DNA from: Anaerolineales bacterium UBA6055 | GTDB taxonomy: Bacteria > Chloroflexota > Anaerolineae > Aggregatilineales > Phototrophicaceae | NCBI GenBank assembly: GCA_002428985.1 | Contig: DIYL01000002.1 | Coordinates: 124,001-188,000 of the forward strand | Direction of reading: 5' to 3' | Length of the DNA: 64,000 nucleotides | Shown: in pieces, positions 18,099 through 28,401 of the stretch | Numbering within the stretch: position 1 is the first letter of the stretch | How the letters are laid out: each line of letters starts with the position of its first letter | Made by a program: the position numbers and the translations under genes | The notes under the pieces: model-generated | The model's input: the letters and a program-made list of their open reading frames with translations, nothing else | Database searches by the model: none | Told to the model about the DNA's origin: nothing

Positions 18099-19172
18099 CT
18101 AAGATAAATTACGGGCACAACGCAAACCTAGTCTATTGAGATCCCATGTCGGATCCCATCCACCGCGCCAAGTTGACTGCAAATTTGACGAATTACCATT
18201 GTACCATGCACCACCACGAATCGCGTATTTGATTTCAGAATCTATTGGATCACCAATTGCACCATCAACTGTATATAGTCGATAAGGAGTCATTGTCCAT
18301 TCCCAGACATTACCAGCCAAATCATATGCCCCTATCCATGAGCGACTCTCCGGTGGGCGGCTACCAACTTCTGAGGTTTGGCGATTAGAATTGTCATTCC
18401 AAATAGCATAGTCAGGATTCCACTCATTCCCCCACGGGTAATCCAGCCCATCAGGTCCACGGGCGGCATATTCCCATTCTATCTCTGTTAACAACCTTGC
18501 ATTCCGACTCGCGCAAAAGTCTTTAGCCTCAAACCATGTAATATTTTCAACGGGTCGATTAGCCCCATTAAAATCATTACTTCTTTTTTTTGTGCCACCA
18601 AATTCTTCAAAGTCACTTTGTGTTACTTCGTACTTATCTATCCAATATGGTTCGTGGATACATTGTTGATGGACGGGGCGTACTTGAGTATGACCATTTT
18701 CAGTCCCCATCATAAAGCACCCTATCGGTACAAGTAACATGGAAATACCTTCAACTTCTTGTTTGAAGCCTTGTGGATACCATGTTTCCCATTCAGCATT
18801 ATTTGTTTGAATAATTTGTGCACGTGCTATCACCAATTCAAGTGCACTTGATGATTCATTTTGCGTTATTATTTCTGTTTCATATGGAGTTTTTAGTAGT
18901 GCTGGTGTAGTTGAAGCAGTACGTGATAGTGTCAATATGGGGGTTGATGTAAAACTTGCTGTTGGTGTCCATGTCGGTGGTAGCGTTGGGCGTGCATATG
19001 TCGGTGGAACATCAGTTGGCAGAGAAGTCGACATGATAATCTCCGTCGGTAAATCCGGCGGTATCCCTACACCACTACCAAATTGCGACTGACTAAACTG
19101 CATCGCCACAACACCCCAAATCAGCCCAATCGTCATCACGAGTACAACAATAATTGTTACACGATTCTTCAA
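18099..19172 (-). CDS. Membrane-anchored formylglycine-generating-enzyme-like (SUMF1-fold) protein
   Basis: 357 residues from a TTG start with AAGGAGA 6 bases upstream. Residues 8-28 are a transmembrane anchor and 40-95 a Thr/Pro/Ser-rich linker typical of Anaerolineae surface proteins. From about 140 on it is an FGE-sulfatase domain (SMLLVPIGCFMMGTENG, PVENITWFEAKDFCASRNAR, WEYAARGPDGLDYPWGNEW, and the ending LGLRCARNLS). The Cys pair that does the chemistry in true FGEs, expected just after RGGAWYN, is absent (NGNSSNL instead). It is therefore probably a binding or structural protein, not a sulfatase activator. It faces the outside of the cell. Confidence 0.88.
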   Translation of the reverse strand: MKNRVTIIVVLVMTIGLIWGVVAMQFSQSQFGSGVGIPPDLPTEIIMSTSLPTDVPPTYARPTLPPTWTPTASFTSTPILTLSRTASTTPALLKTPYETEIITQNESSSALELVIARAQIIQTNNAEWETWYPQGFKQEVEGISMLLVPIGCFMMGTENGHTQVRPVHQQCIHEPYWIDKYEVTQSDFEEFGGTKKRSNDFNGANRPVENITWFEAKDFCASRNARLLTEIEWEYAARGPDGLDYPWGNEWNPDYAIWNDNSNRQTSEVGSRPPESRSWIGAYDLAGNVWEWTMTPYRLYTVDGAIGDPIDSEIKYAIRGGAWYNGNSSNLQSTWRGGWDPTWDLNRLGLRCARNLS

Positions 19173-19212
19173 CGTTAGTCTCCTTGACCCGATCTCTTAA
19201 TATCTATACTAC

Positions 19213-19251
19213 CAGAAATAAAAAGAAGCGTACCGTAATGATACGCCTCTT
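19213..19251 (-). terminator. Rho-independent terminator of rpoB
   Basis: Read on the minus strand, 12 bp of stem (arms 19240-19251 and 19223-19234, one or two G-U pairs) with a 5-base loop lead into TTTTTATTT at 19224-19216. It lies 57 bp after the rpoB stop and separates rpoB from the FGE-like gene. Confidence 0.85.
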
Positions 19252-19307
19252 CTGAATATGACATTTGTTTGTCGTAGAATTGAGCTATTGCTCAATCCTG
19301 ATCTGTT

Positions 19308-22300
19308 TTAGTCAGAGCCAAGCCCGAGTAAGCCTGTTTCTGGTTGTGGTTTCTTGGCTTGTTCTTCATCTTTACCGAAGCGGATTACATCACCGCTACC
19401 TGTAATAGCTTCGACTGCCAAACCGAGACTTTGCAATTCTTTCACCAATACGCGGAAGCTGGTCGGGATACCGGGTTCTTCAATCGGTTCGCCCTTAACG
19501 ATGCTTTCATAGGTTTTAACACGACCTTGAACATCATCAGATTTCACAGTGAGCATTTCTTGTAGAATGTACGCGGCACCATAAGCTTCCAGTGCCCATA
19601 CTTCCATCTCACCAAAGCGTTGACCACCAAATTGCGCCTTACCACCTAGTGGTTGCTGTGTGACCAAGCTGTATGGACCTGTCGAACGTGCATGCGCCTT
19701 ATCTTCAACAAGATGAGCGAGTTTCAACATATGAACATATCCAACAGCAACGTGACGGTCGAATGATTCGCCTGTGCGTCCATCATACAAGGTTTGTTTA
19801 CCGTAATGTGGAACAGGTTTACCTGTTTCGAACATCACTTGGTCGGCTTCTGCAAACAATTCACGAATACCCAAGTCATCTGCCAGTTCTATCTCACGTT
19901 CGGAGTTGTGAGCAATCCACATGCGCAATGAAACACTCAGTGCGTTTTGATCACGACGATCACGAACATCCATCGGTAAGCCAGTGTTATCGTAGACCAT
20001 CACCTCTTCAGGATCATATCCGAAGTCTTTCAAAGCTTCAGCCACAGACACCCGACGAACGAAGACTGTGTCACGTTCTAGGATGATGGATTCATCACCA
20101 ACACGATCATACAAATACGCACAAATAACGTGCATATCATCATCGAACTCTTCGAGTGGAATCTGTGCCATCTGCGCGAGACGTTCATGGTTTTCCCATG
20201 CTCTTTCGGTGGTATATTTCCACGCCCAGTCAATCAACCATGCACGACCCAATTCAGCTTGGATTTCGTGTTCTTCCGCACCATCAAACACAGGGGTTAC
20301 TGCGCGGAATCCCATACGATCGGCTGCCCAACCCGTATGCAATTCAAGCACCTGCCCGATATTCATACGACCGGGAACACCTAACGGATTCAGGATAATT
20401 TCTACAGGAACGCCACCTTCGATGTATGGCATATCTTCAATCGGTACAATTTTAGAGATAACACCCTTATTACCGTGACGACCCGCCATCTTATCACCAA
20501 CAGTCAGCTTACGACGTTGTGCAACACTTACGCGCACCATCTTTTCAACACCTGCAGGCAAGTCTGGATGTTCTTCACGGGTAAAGACCTTCACATCAAC
20601 GACCTTACCACGATCACCGTGTGGTAGACGCAAGGAGGAATCTTTAACTTCACGTGCTTGTTCACCAAAGATTGCACGGAGCAATTTTTCTTCTGGCGAC
20701 AGTTCTTTTTCACCCTTTGGTGTGATCTTACCAACGAGAATATCGTTTGGACCAACCTCTGCACCGATGCGAACAATCCCACGTTCATCAAGATCTTTTA
20801 GGGCATCTTCACCAACATTTGGAATGTCATAGGTAATTTCTTCAGGACCGAGTTTTGTATCACGAGCTTCAACTTCATGTTTTTCGATGTGAATACTCGT
20901 GAATTTATCGTTACGGAGCATGTCTTCGCTAATCAGCAAAGCATCCTCATAGTTACCACCATCCCATGATAGGAAGCAGGTCAATACATCATGTCCCAAT
21001 GCAAGGCGACCATGGTGTGTCGAGGAACTATCCGCAATTACATCACCGGGTTGAATATGCTGCCCCTTACGGACAACTGGGCGTTGATCAATACAAGTCG
21101 ACTGGTTTGAACGATCATATTTGCGCAATGGATAGGGAATTTCTTCGCCATCGGTTTTGCGGACAATCACACGATCGCCCTGTACGCTGATAACTTCACC
21201 TTCTATATCAGACACAAGTACCTGACCACTATCAAATGCCGCCTGACTTTCCATACCAGTGCTGACAACCGATACATCCGGTGACAACAACGGCACAGCC
21301 TGACGTTGCATGTTGGACCCCATCAATGCACGGTTCGCATCATCATGAGACAAGAACGGAATCAATGCCGCACTAATCCCCACAATCTGACGAGGCGCAA
21401 TATCCATATAGTCAATGCGTTGTGGCGGTACAATCAAGAATGTCTGCATATAACGTGCAGAAATACGTCCTGATTTGAACTGGTTTTGGTCATCAAGCTC
21501 AGAGTTCGCCTGTGCGATTGTGTAACGATCTTCTGAATCTGCCGACAGATATTCAATCTCATCTGTTGCAAAAGGAACAATCGGTACTTTCTTGATTTTA
21601 TGTTGTTTCAACAAGTCGACAACTGCTTCATCAACAACAGTATCTTCTTCAACAATGATTTCATCATCTTTGTCTTCGATATCATCACGAAGGATGCGAC
21701 CGATCAATTGAGGATCATCAACTTCAAGGAATTTAATCACCTTACGATAAGGTGTTTCAATAAACCCAAGTTCATTAACCCGCGCATAACTCGCTAAACG
21801 ACCGATCAAACCAATGTTCGGACCTTCCGGAGTTTCAATCGGGCAGATACGACCATAGTGACTGTGGTGAACATCGCGGACATCAAAGCCTGCACGTTCA
21901 CGACGCAAACCACCAGGACCTAATGCCGATAGTGTACGTTTATGAGTCAATTCAGACAATGGATTGGTCTGTTCCATAAATTGGGACAATTGAGACGAGC
22001 CGAAGAATTCACGAACAGCCGCAACAATTGGACGAATGTTAACCAATGAAACCGGAGTCAATTGTTCCGCTTCACGAATTGACATACGTTCTTTGACGAC
22101 ACGTTCCATACGGCGCAAACCGATACGTAACTTGTTACCGATCAATTCGCCAACGGTCTTCACACGACGATTACCCAAATGGTCAATATCATCGCGTCCA
22201 CGTTTACCGTTGTTAATCAGAATCATCTGTTCAACCAGCGCAACAATATCAGCTTTGGTGATGGTACGATGTGTCGAAGCAATCGTGCCTTCCAAGCCAA

Positions 22301-23237
22301 GTCGTTGATTCAGCTTGTAACGTCCAACCCGTTCAAGGTCATAACGACGTTGGTCGAACAACTGGCCTTCAAGGTATTCACGCGCATTATCAAGTGTCGG
22401 CGGATCCCCTGGACGCATGCGACGATAAAATTCAATCAATGCCACTTCGGCAATCGTCTGGTTTTTCTTTAATTCCCAGACAGGCTCATTCTTCAATGAG
22501 CTTTCAATATATTGATGCGTTTCATTATCATCAATATCCGCAAATAATGCGCGGATTTCATCTTCTTCACCAGTTTTAATCGGTGACATATTTTCTGGCA
22601 AGCCATCATCTACAGCCGCCAATGCACGCAACAGCACAGTAACAGGAATTGTGCGTTTGCGGTTAAATTTAATGGTGATGTAGTCGGTTTTACGGGTTTC
22701 GAATTCCATCCATGCACCACGATCAGGGATCAGCTTAGCATTGGATAATAAACGACCTGTAGCCCGTTCTTCTTCTGCATCAAAGTAAACACCCGGTGAG
22801 CGAATTAACTGACTTACAACCACACGTTCTGTACCATTGATGATGAATGTACCCTTCTCAGTCATGAGAGGGAAGTCACCAAGGAAGATGTCCTGTGTAA
22901 TAACCTCATCACCTTGTTCACGATTCACCAACGCAACCCGCACATAGAGCGGTGACGCATACGACATATCGCGTTCAAGACATGTATCTTCATCATACTT
23001 TGGTTCTTCAAACCAATATTTGAGGCCGAATTCCTTCGCCTCAGGGATATTGCCAGGGAAGTACAATAGGAGATTACCATTGAAGCTTTCAATCGGATTG
23101 ACTTCATCGAACAAATGGAGCAAACCGCCTTCGTAAAGGAAGTACTCAAATGACCGTAATTGAATATCAATCAGCGATGGAAGTTCTTGGATTTCTGGAG
23201 TACGAGCATAGCTCTTTACATTATAATAATGTTTCAA
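19308..23237 (-). CDS. rpoB: DNA-directed RNA polymerase subunit beta
   Basis: 1309 residues, within the family's normal range. Key blocks are present: [20 protein letters not shown] (rifampicin region), [52 protein letters not shown] and the C-terminal [20 protein letters not shown]. The start codon is TTG at 23237 with AGGAG 8 bases upstream; no ATG fits. The gene is normally followed by rpoC. Here a strong terminator and an unrelated gene follow, and a membrane-protein gene lies upstream, so rpoB appears monocistronic. Its leader of about 180 nt is unusually long. In the rifampicin region, E replaces D and T replaces R relative to E. coli (FMDQ and KRRIS). Confidence 0.98.
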   Translation of the reverse strand: MKHYYNVKSYARTPEIQELPSLIDIQLRSFEYFLYEGGLLHLFDEVNPIESFNGNLLLYFPGNIPEAKEFGLKYWFEEPKYDEDTCLERDMSYASPLYVRVALVNREQGDEVITQDIFLGDFPLMTEKGTFIINGTERVVVSQLIRSPGVYFDAEEERATGRLLSNAKLIPDRGAWMEFETRKTDYITIKFNRKRTIPVTVLLRALAAVDDGLPENMSPIKTGEEDEIRALFADIDDNETHQYIESSLKNEPVWELKKNQTIAEVALIEFYRRMRPGDPPTLDNAREYLEGQLFDQRRYDLERVGRYKLNQRLGLEGTIASTHRTITKADIVALVEQMILINNGKRGRDDIDHLGNRRVKTVGELIGNKLRIGLRRMERVVKERMSIREAEQLTPVSLVNIRPIVAAVREFFGSSQLSQFMEQTNPLSELTHKRTLSALGPGGLRRERAGFDVRDVHHSHYGRICPIETPEGPNIGLIGRLASYARVNELGFIETPYRKVIKFLEVDDPQLIGRILRDDIEDKDDEIIVEEDTVVDEAVVDLLKQHKIKKVPIVPFATDEIEYLSADSEDRYTIAQANSELDDQNQFKSGRISARYMQTFLIVPPQRIDYMDIAPRQIVGISAALIPFLSHDDANRALMGSNMQRQAVPLLSPDVSVVSTGMESQAAFDSGQVLVSDIEGEVISVQGDRVIVRKTDGEEIPYPLRKYDRSNQSTCIDQRPVVRKGQHIQPGDVIADSSSTHHGRLALGHDVLTCFLSWDGGNYEDALLISEDMLRNDKFTSIHIEKHEVEARDTKLGPEEITYDIPNVGEDALKDLDERGIVRIGAEVGPNDILVGKITPKGEKELSPEEKLLRAIFGEQAREVKDSSLRLPHGDRGKVVDVKVFTREEHPDLPAGVEKMVRVSVAQRRKLTVGDKMAGRHGNKGVISKIVPIEDMPYIEGGVPVEIILNPLGVPGRMNIGQVLELHTGWAADRMGFRAVTPVFDGAEEHEIQAELGRAWLIDWAWKYTTERAWENHERLAQMAQIPLEEFDDDMHVICAYLYDRVGDESIILERDTVFVRRVSVAEALKDFGYDPEEVMVYDNTGLPMDVRDRRDQNALSVSLRMWIAHNSEREIELADDLGIRELFAEADQVMFETGKPVPHYGKQTLYDGRTGESFDRHVAVGYVHMLKLAHLVEDKAHARSTGPYSLVTQQPLGGKAQFGGQRFGEMEVWALEAYGAAYILQEMLTVKSDDVQGRVKTYESIVKGEPIEEPGIPTSFRVLVKELQSLGLAVEAITGSGDVIRFGKDEEQAKKPQPETGLLGLGSD

Positions 23238-23421
23238 TGTTGCGCTCCTCGGATGGCTAAAAACTTACGCTGACCATGACTATTGGCTACATACAAACAC
23301 ATACACCAGCCCAAAATATGCATTGGTTGGTGAGGTTGACATCCTGAAAATATGGGTGATGTATAGGTTTAGTTTCCATGCAACCACAAAACTGTAATCA
23401 AAAAGAGGACTGCGAACTTGC

Positions 23422-23451
23422 AGTATAGCGGATTTGATATATGTTTGTCAA
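23422..23451 (-). promoter_or_regulatory. rpoB promoter
   Basis: On the minus strand a consensus TTGACA (23446-23451) and TATACT (23422-23427) are 18 bases apart. This is the strongest -35/-10 pair I found in the window. It predicts a transcript with a leader of roughly 180 nt before the TTG start. Confidence 0.8.
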
Positions 23452-23454
23452 GTG

Positions 23455-23480
23455 AAACACAAAAATCCCCAAAATTGGGG
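23455..23480 (-). terminator. Probable terminator of the GT-C-like gene
   Basis: On the minus strand CCCCA and TGGGG pair around ATTT, followed by ATTTTTG. The stem is short (5 bp), so strength is uncertain. It lies about 157 bp after the stop of the upstream gene and just ahead of the rpoB promoter. Confidence 0.5.
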
Positions 23481-23489
23481 CTTGGATTT

Positions 23490-23635
23490 CATACAGTATA
23501 TCCCATTTTACAAAATTTGCAATATCCCAAATTTAAGCGTTTTTCCCAAAATTTTTGGCGATATATCCCAAATAGTATCCCAACACAATCTAAATAGGCA
23601 ATGGTAAATATCCCAAATATATCCCAAACCCAACT
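23490..23635. repeat. Short direct repeats, TATCCCAAA-type, seven to eight copies
   Basis: CCC cores start at 23502, 23526, 23545, 23567, 23579, 23612, 23623 and 23629. Most sit in the context (T)ATCCCAAA(T). Most spacings (22, 12, 33 and 11, and 43 across the first two) are near multiples of 10.8 bases, so the copies fall on one face of the helix. They lie between the stop codon of the GT-C-like gene and the hairpin ahead of the rpoB promoter. Confidence 0.65.
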
Positions 23636-23636
23636 T

Positions 23637-25454
23637 TTACTCACTATCACTTTGGATAAAAGGTTGATTCAACAACACTTGAATATCATACAAACGCACA
23701 TCATTATCTTCATATTCAATCGGCAAATGGTTTAATGGACGGAAATAAATATCTGGTGTAAAGCGATCTCCATGCGAAGCCCACACATATTTATGTAAAA
23801 CAATATAGCGAAAGCCATCATCCAATAATTGTTGCATCGAGTCGCGCCATGCGTCATTTGCCTCATCCGCCTCCATATTTACAGATGAAGCGCCCCACAT
23901 ATCTATCGCTGCAAGTGAATCTATATAATCATATGTTCCATCTGGTGTACGCGCGATCATCCCTTCAATCATAGGACGACCATGATAACGCTGTATCGAC
24001 ATATAATACTTTGATTCTGACCGCCCCAGTGGCAGATTAACAACACTACCTGACGGCAAATCATTTAAAACCTTTGTGTATTCTGGTTCAACATGCACAC
24101 GATACGGAATCGGGAAAACACTTGTCCCATACAATAACATTACGACACTAACCGTCAACAAAACAAGTTGGTTTCGGTTCAGTGTAAGATTTGCCAAGCG
24201 ATAATGTAACCCATAACCAATAAGCACAGCAAATGGAAACCAAAATACCAGTGCAAATCGTTGAGTATTTCTTAGCACGCCGAGAATAATCGTATCTTGT
24301 AGTAAAGATGCCGGAGCCCATTCAGACAGAATTGTTCCATCAATTTGAATAGTAGATCCCAAACTGAATACCCAAAAGACAAGCCCCATCAACACCCAGC
24401 CCAACACCAGCCGGTCTTTGCGAACTGCATATAATAGCCCCATAAAGGCAAATGCAATACTAACAACCCCAACCGTCGGCATGCGTTGAAATTCTATGGG
24501 CCATCCCAGATCGTCATTCATCGCACCAATCATACGGGTATACATCAGAGGGCGATCCAACCGGTGTTGAACATAAGTCATGACATCCAGCAGTTGCACA
24601 CGTGCTTCAATATCAACTGCATCTTCTAAACTGCCGGACACAAAAAATGGGTATAATAGCGGAGAAGAAATAATCAACACGGTCGCTGTAAATACAATCA
24701 TCCCCTGCCAAAATTGTTTCAACCGCCACAGTTGCCGATAAACCATCACATACAGAACATAGCCACCACCAATTAACATCGCAAAAATGCCAATTTTCAG
24801 GTTCATGTACATTGACAACGTGAACAAAAAACCAGCCAAAACCATCATCCAGAGCATTCTTTTTGTTGGGACTTTTTGATGGATCAAATCAAACCCGTAA
24901 ACATACGCCAACATAAAAAATGGAATCCACCCAGTTGATCCTGAATATGGTTGCTGTAACGCCATCTGCAAACTAATCACCCCAAAGGCGTAAAACGCCC
25001 CCATTACCCATGCCGGAATGCGCTCTTTGAATAGGTACAAGCCAAACAAATACATCCCATAGGCTTTAAGGATAATCTCTATCACAATCGATAGATTATA
25101 AGCGATCGGCTCGCCAAACACCTCATATAAAACAATCCAAATAGGCAAGGCTAGATAACGTGGTGGTAGAAGAGAATAATCCAGACCGTTGGGAGCAAAC
25201 AACAAAGGCGTAAAATTGAAATCTTGTCCATTAGAGAACGCTTCCCACACCCACCAATTGTGCCATATTGCATGGTATGTATCCCCGTTCAGGAATGGAA
25301 CCATCGTATCCAATTGAAAAACAAGCGGGTAGCTCATTACAACAAACACAAGAACAAATAGTAAAAGTGGGACAGAGTCACGCTTGACCCGTGTCATCAA
25401 GAATGATGTCAAAACAGATGTTTCCTCAAATGATTGCAAAGAATTTGCGTACAC
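23637..25454 (-). CDS. Polytopic membrane protein, GT-C glycosyltransferase-like (paralog 1)
   Basis: 605 residues with about ten or more hydrophobic spans and a soluble C-terminal ~150 residues. The first outside loop has GDTYHAIWHNWW (near 57-68); the D-T-x2-A-(I/L)-W-x-N-W-W pattern is shared by all four paralogs here. An acidic residue in this loop is characteristic of GT-C glycosyltransferases that use lipid-linked sugars. The C-terminal domain shares VVNLPLGRSESKYYMS and RPMIEGMIAR with the paralogs. The start is GTG 25454; an internal TTG at codon 15 preceded by GAGGAA is an alternative. The enzymatic role is inferred; substrate and acceptor are unknown. Confidence 0.75.
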   Translation of the reverse strand: MYANSLQSFEETSVLTSFLMTRVKRDSVPLLLFVLVFVVMSYPLVFQLDTMVPFLNGDTYHAIWHNWWVWEAFSNGQDFNFTPLLFAPNGLDYSLLPPRYLALPIWIVLYEVFGEPIAYNLSIVIEIILKAYGMYLFGLYLFKERIPAWVMGAFYAFGVISLQMALQQPYSGSTGWIPFFMLAYVYGFDLIHQKVPTKRMLWMMVLAGFLFTLSMYMNLKIGIFAMLIGGGYVLYVMVYRQLWRLKQFWQGMIVFTATVLIISSPLLYPFFVSGSLEDAVDIEARVQLLDVMTYVQHRLDRPLMYTRMIGAMNDDLGWPIEFQRMPTVGVVSIAFAFMGLLYAVRKDRLVLGWVLMGLVFWVFSLGSTIQIDGTILSEWAPASLLQDTIILGVLRNTQRFALVFWFPFAVLIGYGLHYRLANLTLNRNQLVLLTVSVVMLLYGTSVFPIPYRVHVEPEYTKVLNDLPSGSVVNLPLGRSESKYYMSIQRYHGRPMIEGMIARTPDGTYDYIDSLAAIDMWGASSVNMEADEANDAWRDSMQQLLDDGFRYIVLHKYVWASHGDRFTPDIYFRPLNHLPIEYEDNDVRLYDIQVLLNQPFIQSDSE

Positions 25455-25636
25455 GATAAGACTGCTACATGGTACTCATGGAAAATTTCAAAATCAATAC
25501 TGTTAGATGCAAGTAAAACGTAGCCACTCCCAACAAGAACCATTCTGAGCCAAATTCATACTTCTCAAATCCAACTCAGAATTCTATAATTGATTTTATC
25601 ATATATATTGATTAAAAAATCAACATGGAGTCTATC

Positions 25637-26416
25637 ATGTCTAAACAAGACATCAAGCAACACGTCCAATCTCAGTTCGATCAGGTCGCTGCCAATTATC
25701 GTACAAGTGTAGTCCATGCTACAGGTGAAGATATTCGCCTTATGGTTGAACATTCGCCAACAACACCGGATGCTCTCGTGCTTGATGCTGGATGTGGCGC
25801 AGGACATACCGCTATGGCATTTGCATCACACGTTAAACAAGTCACTGCCTATGACTTCACAGCCTCCATGTTAGAACAAGTAGAACAGCTCGCAACAGAA
25901 CGTGAGATTACGAATATCATCACACAAGAAGGCGATGTCGAGAAATTACCATTCGACGATTACGCCTATGACATCGTCGCGACTCGCTACAGTGCGCATC
26001 ATTGGTTACACCCCGAAGCTGCCCTAAGCGAGTTTAAACGGGTCTTAAAACCTAACGGCACATTTATCATCAGCGACATCATGGCACGCGAAGATTATGC
26101 ACAAGACACATTTTTACAGACAACTGAATTACTGCGTGACCCATCCCATGTCCGTGATTATCGCATCTCTGAATGGGAACGCATGTTACAAGCAGAAGGA
26201 TTCACATCCGAGGTGATCTATACATTCGATTTAAGCCTGCACTTTGATACATGGACAACCCGTATGGCAACACCTCAACAAAACAGAGATATGCTAAAAG
26301 CCCTATTTAACGTCGCATCTCAAGACATCAAAGAGGGCTTCGGATTGCCACAGCAAATCACCGATGATGATTTTAAATTCACCATTCCCGGTGCTGTAAT
26401 TATTGGGAAAATCTAG
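25637..26416 (+). CDS. Class I SAM-dependent methyltransferase
   Basis: 259 residues from the ATG at 25637, which has GGAG 6 bases upstream; an ATG at 25625 is also in frame. Motif I is VLDAGCGAGHTAM, the acidic end of strand 2 is VTAYDFT, and motif post-I is EGDVEKLPFDDYAYD. The layout matches UbiE/MenG-like and small-molecule methyltransferases (Methyltransf_11). It is on the plus strand between two minus-strand GT-C-like genes and so has its own promoter. The acceptor is unknown. Confidence 0.9.
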   Translation: MSKQDIKQHVQSQFDQVAANYRTSVVHATGEDIRLMVEHSPTTPDALVLDAGCGAGHTAMAFASHVKQVTAYDFTASMLEQVEQLATEREITNIITQEGDVEKLPFDDYAYDIVATRYSAHHWLHPEAALSEFKRVLKPNGTFIISDIMAREDYAQDTFLQTTELLRDPSHVRDYRISEWERMLQAEGFTSEVIYTFDLSLHFDTWTTRMATPQQNRDMLKALFNVASQDIKEGFGLPQQITDDDFKFTIPGAVIIGKI

Positions 26417-26425
26417 CGTCAGGAA

Positions 26426-28258
26426 CTATTCAGAGTCGCCAAGTGTGGGTGTCTGTGTCAACAATACTTCAATATCATAGATGAAGGCATCGTCACCCTC
26501 ATACAGTGCTGGCATTCCCTCAAAGCGCTCCAACAAAAATGAGTTCACTTTGGACTTATAACTAATCCAAATCTCCTTGTGGAGGATAATGTAACGGAAT
26601 CCGTCATCCAACAATTGTTGCATCGATGCTTCCCACTCCTCCTCAGCGACAGATAAATCCGTCCAGATAGGCTCTTCTTGCCGTATGACTTGTAAAGCTG
26701 GAATCGACTCAATGTAATCATATGCATCATCCGGCATACGTGCCATCATCCCCTCAATCATCGGGCGACGGTGTTGCGGCTGTAGCGACATATAATATTT
26801 GGATGGCGTACGCCCCATTGGGATATTAACCACACTACCTTCTGGCAGTGTATTCAACACACTAATATGATTTGGTTTTGGATAATCGTGCATTGATATT
26901 GGGAATAGACTTGTTCCAAGTAACAGAGCTACAACAGACATAACAAGCGCAAACCACTGGTTGCGGTTTAACGTCAGAGATCGCAACCGATACAATAATC
27001 CGTACCCGATCAAAATAGCAAAAGCAAACCAAAAGATCATCGCGAAACGGTATGTCCATCGGATTACAACAACTATAAAATTGTCTTTAAAGACTTCAAG
27101 TAAGCTAAAACTGTGGTCAAATGTCTGGTAGCCTATCCGCACTTGACTACCTAAACTCATCCAGAAAAAGAAAATTGCCAAGAAAACCCAGATAAACACA
27201 CGACGATCCACACGTATCGCATATACAACACCCATTGCGGCGAAGACAAGACTTACAATACCAATAATTGGTGTCCGTAAATGCGCACTACGAAATTGTG
27301 CCCGGTCATCATTCATCATAGCAATCGCATTGATATAATTGAGGGGTCTATCAAAATCTACTTTAATAAACCGCAAAGCATTTATCGGTTCATCCTCCAA
27401 ACGTGAATCAACAGCCGATTCAAAATTAGACGATTGAATAACGGGAACAAAAATCGGTGAAATAAATACTAAAACGAGCACCCCAAATACAGTCATTCTC
27501 ATCCAAAATTGTCTATATTGCCAAAGGCGATGCCACACAAAGATGAACAAGACATACGCACCGCCAATCAACATAGCGAAGATACCAATTTTTAAGTTGT
27601 TCAGCACACTTAAACTAAAGAAAAAAGCGGCTAGAGCAAATATGAGTAGATTTTGTTTAGTAGTATGCTTCTGCCGGAGTTGATCAAGCCCATAAACAAA
27701 AGCTAGCATAAAGTAAGGAATCCACTCAGTACCACCCGTCAAAGGTTGTTGTAAAGCCAGTTGCAAACTCATCGAGCCAAAGGCATAAAATGCACCACTC
27801 ACCCATGCAGCAATACGATTGTTGAATAGGTACAAGCCAAACAAATACATCCCGTAGGCTTTTATCATAACCGTAAGCAATGCCGTCAAGTTGTAAGCCA
27901 GCGGTTCACCAAATAAATAATAGAGCGGTGTCCATATAACAAAATTGGGTAAACGGGGTGGCAATAACGTCATATCAAGCCCTGTTGGTGCAAACATCAA
28001 ATCTGTGACATTTACATCAAAGCCATTTTCGAAGGCTTGCAAAGTCCACCAGTTCTGCCAGAGCGCATGATGTGTATCAATATTGGAGAAAGGTAGTCGA
28101 TCCCCAATCTGAAAGACAAACGGATAGGACATGATAATTAATGTGATAATAAATAATAGTAAAGGAATGGCATCCCGCTTAAAGCGATGTATCACTGACG
28201 TTTGCAAACTATATCCCTCATCATCATATAGACATGTGGATGACATCATAATTGACAA
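26426..28258 (-). CDS. Polytopic membrane protein, GT-C glycosyltransferase-like (paralog 2)
   Basis: 610 residues, same architecture as the neighbours. The first outside loop has IDTHHALWQNWW and the C-terminal domain has VVNIPMGRTPSKYYMS followed by RPMIEGMMAR. Start: a TTG at 28258 with AAGGTG upstream, or the ATG at 28249. The protein ends 10 bp before the convergent methyltransferase stop. A hairpin at 28326-28355 separates it from the DUF420-like gene upstream. The four paralogs differ enough throughout to be old duplications rather than a recent tandem copy. Confidence 0.75.
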   Translation of the reverse strand: MSIMMSSTCLYDDEGYSLQTSVIHRFKRDAIPLLLFIITLIIMSYPFVFQIGDRLPFSNIDTHHALWQNWWTLQAFENGFDVNVTDLMFAPTGLDMTLLPPRLPNFVIWTPLYYLFGEPLAYNLTALLTVMIKAYGMYLFGLYLFNNRIAAWVSGAFYAFGSMSLQLALQQPLTGGTEWIPYFMLAFVYGLDQLRQKHTTKQNLLIFALAAFFFSLSVLNNLKIGIFAMLIGGAYVLFIFVWHRLWQYRQFWMRMTVFGVLVLVFISPIFVPVIQSSNFESAVDSRLEDEPINALRFIKVDFDRPLNYINAIAMMNDDRAQFRSAHLRTPIIGIVSLVFAAMGVVYAIRVDRRVFIWVFLAIFFFWMSLGSQVRIGYQTFDHSFSLLEVFKDNFIVVVIRWTYRFAMIFWFAFAILIGYGLLYRLRSLTLNRNQWFALVMSVVALLLGTSLFPISMHDYPKPNHISVLNTLPEGSVVNIPMGRTPSKYYMSLQPQHRRPMIEGMMARMPDDAYDYIESIPALQVIRQEEPIWTDLSVAEEEWEASMQQLLDDGFRYIILHKEIWISYKSKVNSFLLERFEGMPALYEGDDAFIYDIEVLLTQTPTLGDSE

Positions 28259-28312
28259 CTTACACCTTATCCACCCTAACTACATCAGTAAACTTTTAAC
28301 GCACATCACTAC

Positions 28313-28355
28313 CAACAAACAACAAAACCCTATCTGACACACATCAAATAGGGTT
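28313..28355 (-). terminator. Probable terminator after the DUF420-like gene
   Basis: AACCCTAT (28326-28333) and ATAGGGTT (28348-28355) are perfectly complementary with a 14-base loop. On the minus strand a T-rich tail (TTGTTGTTTG) follows. Confidence 0.6.
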
Positions 28356-28401
28356 CCAGACTAACGCAATAACTTAAAGCGATGCCTTAAATTCTCTAAA
28401 C

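Larger units (their letters stand above)
23238..23636. promoter_or_regulatory. rpoB upstream region: promoter, hairpin and phased repeats, no gene
   Basis: A 399-bp gap without a credible ORF. From right to left it holds the TATCCCAAA repeats (23490-23635), a short terminator-like hairpin (23455-23480), the rpoB promoter (23422-23451) and the long rpoB leader (about 23238-23415). Confidence 0.7.

Noticed and set aside
18060..18120. CTTAG-CTAAG inverted repeat near the end of the FGE-like gene as a terminator
   Set aside because: Only 5 bp of stem, and no U-run follows.
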